DNA of 64,000 bases from a virus: IMG/VR virus record IMGVR_UViG_3300031957_002603, positions 1 to 64,000 of that record; one strand, 5' to 3'. Below, piece after piece: positions 56,885 to 64,000 of this stretch. How positions within the stretch are numbered: the first letter of the stretch is position 1; every line of letters begins with the position of its first letter. The notes beneath the pieces were generated by a model. That model did no database searches. It worked only from the letters and a program-made list of their open reading frames with translations, and was not told where the DNA came from. The position numbers were made by a program, and so were the translations under genes.

Positions 56885-59800
56885 CAACACTTAATGAATC
56901 AAAGTTTTTAAACAAACAAAAAGACGTTTGTGAGGATACCGTTGCGGAGAGACCACCTCCGAAGATATGCCCTACTTGCATACCGAATCCCGATGCTATT
57001 GTTCCTACTTGGTATGAAGCCGAGGAACCATTTCTTGACGAACAACGGTGCGAGTATGTTGTTAGAGTCAATGTAAATGACAACGGCGATAGTTACGATG
57101 TATCTCAAATGAGAGAATCGGGCAAATCTCTTCGTGAGGTTTTGAATTCTTATAAGATTGCAGGAATCTATCAATTATTGCGATTTTTTGAAAAAGAAAT
57201 ATCAAACCAAGTAATCTTCGCCTTTGCCGATGATCCTCAAAAACTTAAGAGATTATTAAGAAGAAATAGAGCAAATACAGAACAATTAATCGAGAAGGTG
57301 ACTCAAAGTGTCACTGACGGTGTTTTTGATATTTATTCATTAAGCGAAGGACTTATTGAAGCATATGGGCTAAACGCTGAAGGCTTCAACCCCGAAGCCC
57401 TTGAACTTTATGCTCGTGCCGATGACTATTGGGTTTCTTTGTATCAAACGCCAAAAGGCGGAGAACCAATCTGGGTCAAAGTTGTAATTCCAGCGTTTAT
57501 CTTTGACAGAGTCGCAGAAGGCCTTGCTGGAGACGAAGAAGAATCTGACACATCTGGTGAGAGAGAAGTTATTATTGACGGTACCAAGTTTAAAGGCAAG
57601 ATACGAAGATTAAAGCACGTTCTTGGAGTTTATAGTAAGTATCAAGCATATTGGTGGCAATCCGAGAAAGGAAAATTGGCTTTTCAAAATGATCCAATCA
57701 AGGGGTCTTATAAGAACTCATTCTATTGTAAGATCTATATTGATAAAATTAATGATATTGCTGACGAAATTGAGTCACTAATTGAGTCGCAAACTGATTT
57801 CAAATTGAGAAATCGTAGAACCAACCGCGCTGTTGACAAAATTAAAATAACATTTAAGCAGAGAGGCAATAACCCTTATTATATAAAGAAACTTGAGGTC
57901 ATGGGCTTTAGTTGCCCCGAGTATGAAAGGATAAATTTAAATTCTCTCAAAGCAAACAAGAGAAAATACAAAGCACCGTTTAATAATGAAACTGCGTTGG
58001 GATATATAGCCAATCTAAATCCTATCGACAGTGATCTTAATGCAAGAGAGACGCCTCCTTGGCTTGACTTCTTGGTTAAATACACATATCCAAAACTAAC
58101 TCTTGACTATGGAAATGCTTCACCAGAAACAAGCGTGACCGATGGCACCACTTCTATACTTGGCTGTATTGTTGATAATAACGGCGGGACAGAAGGGCTT
58201 CGTGATTTTTTCTTCGATCAGGTTATTTCAACCTTTGAAGCAATTGAATATAAATGGAACCAGAATGCATGTAAGGTTTTAGCCGGCGCTGCAAATGCTG
58301 CAAGGGCTGCTGGTGATGCAGCGAGATCTGGCTTGTCAGACGAACAAGCAGAGTTCCAACAAGATCAGATCCTTGGAGAACTTCAAGAAGACTTAGACAA
58401 AACAAGTAGTGGCGGCGCTTTCATGTTTGCCGAGGCTGCTATTGAAAGAGGAATTGATGATCTTGAAGAAGAGTTATATAAATTTGAAAAAGAAATAGAG
58501 TTACAAGAAAAAATTGATTTCTGGGTAACTCAAAGAGATAAGGCTGGTGAAGAACTTAATGAAATTGTTGGTTTTTGGACTTTTTTCTTTGAACAAAATA
58601 ATTGGAGACCAACAGATTTTATCATTGGATTAGCAGAACAACAAGCAGCAGAACAGGCCGCAATAGATGCAGATATTGCCGAACAAGAGGCCCAAGCCGC
58701 CGCCGTTGAAGCCGAGCGACTACAAGACCAATACGAAGTTGACGCTTTTGCAGCAGATGTTTTTGGTGGACCGATCCCAACAAAACCAGATTCCGAAATT
58801 GTAGATTTATCTTTTGAGGCCATGAACCTCCCAGAAGACCTAGGAAGTTCATCATTATTGGACGAAGGCACCGGTGCCTTAAGTGAATTAAATATACCAG
58901 AAAGCGTAACTAATGCTGTTGAGAATTTTTTAAGCGGTGACCTAGAACAAAAAATACAATATGCTTTAACTATTGTTTCGCAAGGGAATTCCATTGCAGC
59001 CACCGCTTTCCCTGATACCGGTAAGGCTGATTCGCTACAGAGAAATAAGACATTCTCAATTGAAAATATAGATAAACTCAATAAAGAACTTCAAGAACTT
59101 CAAGAAAGTACGGCTAGGTCTCGAGCACGTGAAGAAAGAAAAGCCGAGAACGAACAAAGAAGAAATAATAAAGACGAAGCAAGATTCAAAAGAAAAGAAA
59201 CAAAACAGGTCAACAAAGAAGCGGATGGCATCCTATCCGGAAGAAAAGCACGAAAGCAAAATCGAGAACAAAGACGAAAAGACAATAAATTTTATAGAGC
59301 AGATGCTAGAGCGGCTAGAACAGAACGACGTCAATCTCGAGGCGCTGAAAGAGGAGAGAACCCCTTCATTGCATACGGTCGAGAAGCAGCACTTAAGGGT
59401 TTCGATTTTGAGAATTCACTTATCTCTTTGTTCTTAAATGAAGAAGAATTTTCAAACTATGGCTTGTCTGGTTTTAATTTATCAAGAATTGGCGGAAAAA
59501 GAAAGAAAGGCGAAGGCGCAAAACAGCGATTAAAGAACTTTTTCGACAACTTTGGTATTTGTGGTTTCAATAAATTGCTCGAAAAAGCAATCAAATGTTT
59601 ATTGTCCGGAATGGATTTAAGGACCGCTCTTAATCAAATCGTTCGTGCCGCAATATCAAATATGTCTCCAGCCGCAATGGAAAAACTCCTTGTTGGTCTT
59701 GATCCAAGAAAGCAAGCCGAGATTCGAGAATATGTCGCTCAACAATTTCAAGACATGCCGGCGCCATGGGAAAGAGATTACCAACCCGGTCGTGTAACAA

Positions 59801-62800
59801 CCGATCAACAAATGGATGCAAAGCAATTGTCGTCTGTGTCTGATAATATTTCTTCAAATGCTGGTAATATTGAAAAATATAAAACACAAGTATCGGCACT
59901 TGATGATTTTGTTTCTGCTTTAAGAGAGTTCCTTGGCGAAATAGAACAACAAGCAAGTTCAACTCAATTGCCAACCGGAATTACATTAAGAGTAGGAGAT
60001 GCTGGTAATAATGTGAAAATATTACAACAACTCCTAATAGCAGAATTCGGACCACCAATACCGAATGAACCCGGTTTAGATCCTCGTTTTTCTGTTGATG
60101 GAAGTTTTGGACCAGTCACCGAATTAGCCGTTGAATATTATCAGACGACAAAAGGTTTAACCGTAGATGGAATAGTTGGGCCTCAAACTATTAATTCATT
60201 AAATGGTCCGAGAAAGCCGGCAACACTTAGTCCCGAGAATATAGATCAAATCTCAATTCAGTTTTCTGCTAATGATGATATCAAACAGTTTTTGGTTTCT
60301 TCGCTGACAGGCAAGACACCAGAGCAAGCACCAACGGTTGCAAATCAAATTAAAGATGATTTGAATAAAAAAATAGAAGAACTTGAGACGAAAGGCAAAG
60401 AACTTCAAGGATCATTGACATCAGAGCAACTTCAGCAATGGCAGAACATGACAGACGAAGAGCGACAGCAGATGATTAATGATGCTCGCATCGAAGCAGG
60501 TATTGTTGTTGATGTCTCTAATCCGGAGCAAGTTCGCCAAGGTTCTATTGGGAAAGCACTTGGAAATGTCCAAGGAGCGATATTTGATGCATATGTTGAG
60601 GCGTTTATGTCTCTAGTTGGAATCGAGGATCTATTCGCTGCCTTGGATAAGATTCCCGGTGCCAAATTGATTGGAAGAATTATTGCATCTTTTGATTGTC
60701 CAAATGTTCATTTTATTTATCCTCCGGTTAGATCATTCTTAAGCACTCTAACTTTTAAACAATGTTTGGACGGAGGTCGCCTTGCATTCCCCAAACTTCC
60801 GAGATTGCCAAATATTAGAAGCCTAGCAGGAATTATATTTAGAAAATTGGTAGATATATTAGTAGATGCTGTCGCAGATTTAATAACTAGAGTGATTACA
60901 GCATTATTATTGAAAGTGTTACTAACAATTGAAAATGCTTTATGTAAAGCACTTGAGGCCGTTGGTAGGTTCGCTGCGGAAGCCGTCAAAGGTCCAGACG
61001 CCAACTTTGGTGGCATGATGCGTGATTTATTTTGTGATGACGGTACAAGTGATTCTGATGTCGACGATTTAACATCAAGTTTATTAACCGATGCCGGAAT
61101 CACAAACACCGATTTGCAGAACTTGGCAAAGAATGCAACGGCAAGTGATCTAAAGAACAAACATAAAGAGATAACAGAAACGATTGCAAGAATTTCTTCT
61201 AGAAGAGAATTGGAACAACTTTTGGTTGCTAATGACGGAGAGCAAGATATAAATACATTAAAAAGAATATCTTCAACAATCTCGCTTAAATTCCCAGAGT
61301 TTGCAATATTTTTTGATGATCCGAGCAAAGTCGCTGCTATATTTAGCAACATTGGTAATAGATTGAGCCCTGAACAACGTGCTAACGTTAGAGATGGACT
61401 GACAAGGCCCGGAGTCAATGTACCAGTTGATGCCTCTGTTTGTTTGACATCAGATCAAATGGACGAATGGAATGACAAAAGAAAAACAATTTTAACCAAT
61501 GCAGGAATGAACCCAGTCGAAGCAGAGGATTATGTAGCGAAACTTAACGATCGTGCCGCTGGTGACTTGCTTGATTTAGCGGATGCACTTGCTAAAGGAC
61601 CAGAACAAGTGCTTGGCGATGCTATTGATAATGCTTTTGGTCCCGGATTTGGTGGCCAAAATCCAAACGATAAAGGTCGTTTGAACGATCCATTTTGCCC
61701 TCCAACCAACGCCTCTTCAATTGTGGCTTTAGATACTGAAGAGTCATTACAAGAAGCAGCAGAACTCGCTGAGGGCACATTTAGATCTTTATCTTTTGCA
61801 TTTTCCAATGATATGATTGGAAAAAGAGACTCATTCTTGGACAATATTCTTGCTGATACATGTAACCTTCCTCTGAAGAGACACGAACAGAGAGCAAACA
61901 ATTTTGTTTTCCAAATCGACTGGGCTAACTCGCAAGAAGATTGGGATGCTAAAAAAGAAAGATTCTCAACAACCAAACTTGGTGAAATATACTTTGAAGC
62001 CCTTTCAAGCGAAGAGCCCATAGGCGTATTTCCAGAGACAGTAGGTATTCTAACAAAAGAAAAGTTGGATGCAAATGATTTTGCAATTAATTTCAAAACA
62101 ACAGAGAAAGTTCGTCCTCAAACAAAAACAAAAACAATAGAGAAAGTAGGCTCATTAAAAAACGTTAATGTTAAGATACGCAGAACATATAGAAAAGAAC
62201 CAGACCTTGTTCTTGATTTCTTCAATGACAAAAATGAGGGCTGTCGATTTGAATATGAACTAATGTTTACAAATTATGAAGATGGAGAAATCAAAATCAA
62301 AAAAGAGTTAGGTTATCGAACATTCATATATTACTATGGAAATGAGTATGAAAAATCATTTTTTGGCAAGGAAGATGAAGATAAAGAGATACCATATGAC
62401 AGATTAGAATATAAAGTTGTTAATACAGTTGGCATCTCGGGTACTGGCTCCGCTTTGGTTGAACAACATGGCTCAATTTCAGAAAAAAACTTACAAGAAC
62501 TTAAAGTCCCATATCAAGGAGTTCTATTCTCAAATTATATTAGTTCTATCCTTTCTGCGTCCGGACACTCCGCTCTCCCGGTTAAACAAATAGCGAAGGA
62601 CTCATATAAAAATTATATGGAGTACCTCTATAAAGGTGTCCTTAAAGGCTTGAATCAAAAGTTAGATGGAACCCAACCGGAAGGCTATGACTTCGGGTAT
62701 GTGGCAAATGACCTGACACCAGATGATGTGTTGTATGTAAACCCTGAAGCAACATCTGACGAAAGCACATGGGAATATACATATGACGAAGAAGAAATGG

Positions 62801-64000
62801 TCCTAGGTAAGTCAGCCACGAATAATGAAAGAGTCCACTTCTTGGATCCTGCAATCTATGGCGGCAGTTATAACAACCCACCATTTTATATTGAGCCGCA
62901 GAAATTCAAAGGCTGGCTTGGAATTGCATCAGCGCTTGTTCCGGAGTTTGATGGGTGCAAACCTAGACGCACTGACTTTATTGGTTTGAAAGAATTAGCC
63001 GATAATGTTACAAAACTCGAACAAGCAATTCCGCCTGATTCAAGATTAAGCGAGGACCCTGATTGTATCAATCACACACCATTTGATAAAATATCAGATC
63101 CTTCAACACTTGCTTATTTGGATACTACAATTGCAGCAACAATTCGAATATATGCAGCGGAAGCAATGGTAAAATCAATGCCTGTACTGTCTCACATGAG
63201 ATATTCTGAAGATAATTATGACACTGGCTTTGCTTCTGTAATTGTTGAAAAGATGGAGCAAGGATTATCTGAAACAGATGCACTTATTCCCATATTCGGA
63301 GGAAGAGTTCAATTTTATAATTATTGGCTTCTTTTCCTAGAGTGTGCAGTTATGGCATTGGTCCGTAAGGTCAATATGGGCGAAATTGAATCCAATTCAG
63401 AAATTGATGAAGCAAGATCAATTATTGATAAAGCACAACGCCGCCACCTGTATCCAAACAGGGATGTTCTCAGAGTGATCAAGGGCTATGGCTCTTCTAT
63501 TGAAAGAATTAAGACCATCAATCCTGCTAAAATTGACGAAGATTATAAGAATCAACCAAGAGTACGACAAATTCTGAAAGGATGCTATATTGCAGGATAT
63601 CCGGGACTTGCTCAGAAAGGTAGATTGATCGATCAGACAATTGATTTTGATCCGCTTTTTCTCTCGTTAAACGGTGCCCGCTTTGCATCACACATAAACA
63701 CGATTTATGATGTGAGAAGGGAATGTAAAATTCTTTTAAAGTATCTCGTTAGCCACGAGATAAGTCAAATGATGTCAAATTTAAATGAAAGATTTGACGG
63801 AAGTCAATATATCTACGATTTTTATCGATATACCTTGGCGTTACCAGACGTTTACGCTAAAACTGGACTGAAATCAGGCCTCACAGAGACTGAAGCACCA
63901 ATTACAGATGGCGAAATATCATATGGATCAGTCCCAGATGTTGGTGATGTTAGTTCTGTTGACCTCACAGCAGCCGGTGGCTTCGGTTTTTACATTGAAA
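56881..64000 (+). CDS. giant virion protein with peptidoglycan-binding domain (3' partial)
   Basis: An open frame from ATG 56881 to the window end (2373 codons, no stop). The start overlaps the previous stop. Early part is alpha/beta with few clear motifs; about 560-850 is rich in coiled-coil and charged helices (Arg/Glu/Lys). Residues about 1036-1107 are a peptidoglycan-binding domain (LRVGDAGNNVKILQQLL ... DGSFGPVTELAVEYYQ ... VDGIVGPQTINSL). The remainder has no recognised catalytic domain. In T4-like marine phages, proteins of this size sit in the baseplate/tail region. Product class is virion structural by size and context. Confidence 0.8.
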   Translation, partial: MTTLNESKFLNKQKDVCEDTVAERPPPKICPTCIPNPDAIVPTWYEAEEPFLDEQRCEYVVRVNVNDNGDSYDVSQMRESGKSLREVLNSYKIAGIYQLLRFFEKEISNQVIFAFADDPQKLKRLLRRNRANTEQLIEKVTQSVTDGVFDIYSLSEGLIEAYGLNAEGFNPEALELYARADDYWVSLYQTPKGGEPIWVKVVIPAFIFDRVAEGLAGDEEESDTSGEREVIIDGTKFKGKIRRLKHVLGVYSKYQAYWWQSEKGKLAFQNDPIKGSYKNSFYCKIYIDKINDIADEIESLIESQTDFKLRNRRTNRAVDKIKITFKQRGNNPYYIKKLEVMGFSCPEYERINLNSLKANKRKYKAPFNNETALGYIANLNPIDSDLNARETPPWLDFLVKYTYPKLTLDYGNASPETSVTDGTTSILGCIVDNNGGTEGLRDFFFDQVISTFEAIEYKWNQNACKVLAGAANAARAAGDAARSGLSDEQAEFQQDQILGELQEDLDKTSSGGAFMFAEAAIERGIDDLEEELYKFEKEIELQEKIDFWVTQRDKAGEELNEIVGFWTFFFEQNNWRPTDFIIGLAEQQAAEQAAIDADIAEQEAQAAAVEAERLQDQYEVDAFAADVFGGPIPTKPDSEIVDLSFEAMNLPEDLGSSSLLDEGTGALSELNIPESVTNAVENFLSGDLEQKIQYALTIVSQGNSIAATAFPDTGKADSLQRNKTFSIENIDKLNKELQELQESTARSRAREERKAENEQRRNNKDEARFKRKETKQVNKEADGILSGRKARKQNREQRRKDNKFYRADARAARTERRQSRGAERGENPFIAYGREAALKGFDFENSLISLFLNEEEFSNYGLSGFNLSRIGGKRKKGEGAKQRLKNFFDNFGICGFNKLLEKAIKCLLSGMDLRTALNQIVRAAISNMSPAAMEKLLVGLDPRKQAEIREYVAQQFQDMPAPWERDYQPGRVTTDQQMDAKQLSSVSDNISSNAGNIEKYKTQVSALDDFVSALREFLGEIEQQASSTQLPTGITLRVGDAGNNVKILQQLLIAEFGPPIPNEPGLDPRFSVDGSFGPVTELAVEYYQTTKGLTVDGIVGPQTINSLNGPRKPATLSPENIDQISIQFSANDDIKQFLVSSLTGKTPEQAPTVANQIKDDLNKKIEELETKGKELQGSLTSEQLQQWQNMTDEERQQMINDARIEAGIVVDVSNPEQVRQGSIGKALGNVQGAIFDAYVEAFMSLVGIEDLFAALDKIPGAKLIGRIIASFDCPNVHFIYPPVRSFLSTLTFKQCLDGGRLAFPKLPRLPNIRSLAGIIFRKLVDILVDAVADLITRVITALLLKVLLTIENALCKALEAVGRFAAEAVKGPDANFGGMMRDLFCDDGTSDSDVDDLTSSLLTDAGITNTDLQNLAKNATASDLKNKHKEITETIARISSRRELEQLLVANDGEQDINTLKRISSTISLKFPEFAIFFDDPSKVAAIFSNIGNRLSPEQRANVRDGLTRPGVNVPVDASVCLTSDQMDEWNDKRKTILTNAGMNPVEAEDYVAKLNDRAAGDLLDLADALAKGPEQVLGDAIDNAFGPGFGGQNPNDKGRLNDPFCPPTNASSIVALDTEESLQEAAELAEGTFRSLSFAFSNDMIGKRDSFLDNILADTCNLPLKRHEQRANNFVFQIDWANSQEDWDAKKERFSTTKLGEIYFEALSSEEPIGVFPETVGILTKEKLDANDFAINFKTTEKVRPQTKTKTIEKVGSLKNVNVKIRRTYRKEPDLVLDFFNDKNEGCRFEYELMFTNYEDGEIKIKKELGYRTFIYYYGNEYEKSFFGKEDEDKEIPYDRLEYKVVNTVGISGTGSALVEQHGSISEKNLQELKVPYQGVLFSNYISSILSASGHSALPVKQIAKDSYKNYMEYLYKGVLKGLNQKLDGTQPEGYDFGYVANDLTPDDVLYVNPEATSDESTWEYTYDEEEMVLGKSATNNERVHFLDPAIYGGSYNNPPFYIEPQKFKGWLGIASALVPEFDGCKPRRTDFIGLKELADNVTKLEQAIPPDSRLSEDPDCINHTPFDKISDPSTLAYLDTTIAATIRIYAAEAMVKSMPVLSHMRYSEDNYDTGFASVIVEKMEQGLSETDALIPIFGGRVQFYNYWLLFLECAVMALVRKVNMGEIESNSEIDEARSIIDKAQRRHLYPNRDVLRVIKGYGSSIERIKTINPAKIDEDYKNQPRVRQILKGCYIAGYPGLAQKGRLIDQTIDFDPLFLSLNGARFASHINTIYDVRRECKILLKYLVSHEISQMMSNLNERFDGSQYIYDFYRYTLALPDVYAKTGLKSGLTETEAPITDGEISYGSVPDVGDVSSVDLTAAGGFGFYIE

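Noticed and set aside
1-64000. Many minus-strand open frames of 60-200 codons (for example 52136-52756 and 58530-59081)
   Set aside because: They lie opposite well-supported + strand genes, lack ribosome sites and read as composition-driven shadows; every supported gene here is on the + strand.
1-64000. CRISPR array or insertion sequence
   Set aside because: No regularly spaced repeat-spacer unit and no transposase or terminal inverted repeats were seen; the Cas4-like gene at 32089 has no Cas neighbours.

Overview
This window reads as part of the genome of a T4-like tailed phage (large myovirus). I base this on a gp55-type late sigma factor (53843-54502), a run of baseplate and virion genes after it (54807-64000), PIN-PhoH, UvdE, a Cas4/RecB-like nuclease, an encoded tRNA-Arg(UCU), tightly packed and overlapping genes all on the + strand, and conserved small proteins of the kind found in marine T4-like phages. 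The host cannot be named from sequence. Promoters are strong sigma70-type (TTGACA, 16-18 nt, TACATT or TATAAT) and Shine-Dalgarno sites are good, so the host uses ordinary bacterial transcription and translation.

Layout. (1) 1-8 kb: a visibly more GC-rich early/accessory region of small genes, each group preceded by a near-identical sigma70 promoter module. It includes a VWA/metallopeptidase-like protein with a MoxR-type AAA+ ATPase, several one-helix membrane peptides, structured intergenic RNA, and a non-coding stretch at about 5.8-6.7 kb with two direct repeats ending in T4-late-promoter-like CATAAATA boxes. (2) 8-22.8 kb: virion/internal-protein-like region. It holds secreted and membrane HExxH proteins, a protein-kinase-like protein, a nucleotidyltransferase/cytidylyltransferase fusion, a VWA lipoprotein, a HAD-Nudix fusion, a class II aldolase, a Fis-like regulator and a large Lys-rich modular protein. 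Many of these carry one of two recurrent N-terminal peptide tags ending in a T4 prohead-protease-like (I/L/V)xE site. (3) 22.8-32.9 kb: DNA repair, nucleotide and sugar-phosphate functions (UvdE, PMM2-like phosphomannomutase, HNH, RfaE2-like cytidylyltransferase, PIN-PhoH, HExxH protein, Cas4-like nuclease), a tRNA-Arg and two more tagged proteins, one of 879 aa. (4) 32.9-52.6 kb: about 20 overlapping genes for nucleotide-sugar synthesis and glycan assembly. They include GT4, GT-D-like and GT11 glycosyltransferases, a GT-B/GT-A fusion, WecB-like epimerase, PglD-like and GNAT acetyltransferases, WbqC, two methyltransferases, PhyH and Mpo1-like proteins, NadE, a UDP-sugar dehydrogenase, a GDP-fucose/colitose synthase-like reductase, a ColD-like dehydratase with His in place of the PLP lysine, and an RmlB-like dehydratase. 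(5) 52.6-64 kb: small conserved phage proteins, FmdB-like zinc ribbon, gp55-like sigma, M15-peptidase-like baseplate protein, a virion protein, and a giant (>2370 aa) virion protein with a peptidoglycan-binding domain that runs off the window.

How the parts fit. Host-type promoters drive the early genes and also the repair and glycan blocks. The gp55-like factor would drive late structural genes. The glycan block could remodel the surface of the infected cell or decorate the virion. Its gene set (reductase, His-type C3 dehydratase, GT11, with a PMM2-like enzyme elsewhere) suggests a GDP-colitose- or GDP-fucose-like sugar. The tag peptides suggest a set of proteins packaged in the head and cleaved during maturation, including a kinase-like protein and Nudix/HAD enzymes that could be delivered with the DNA.
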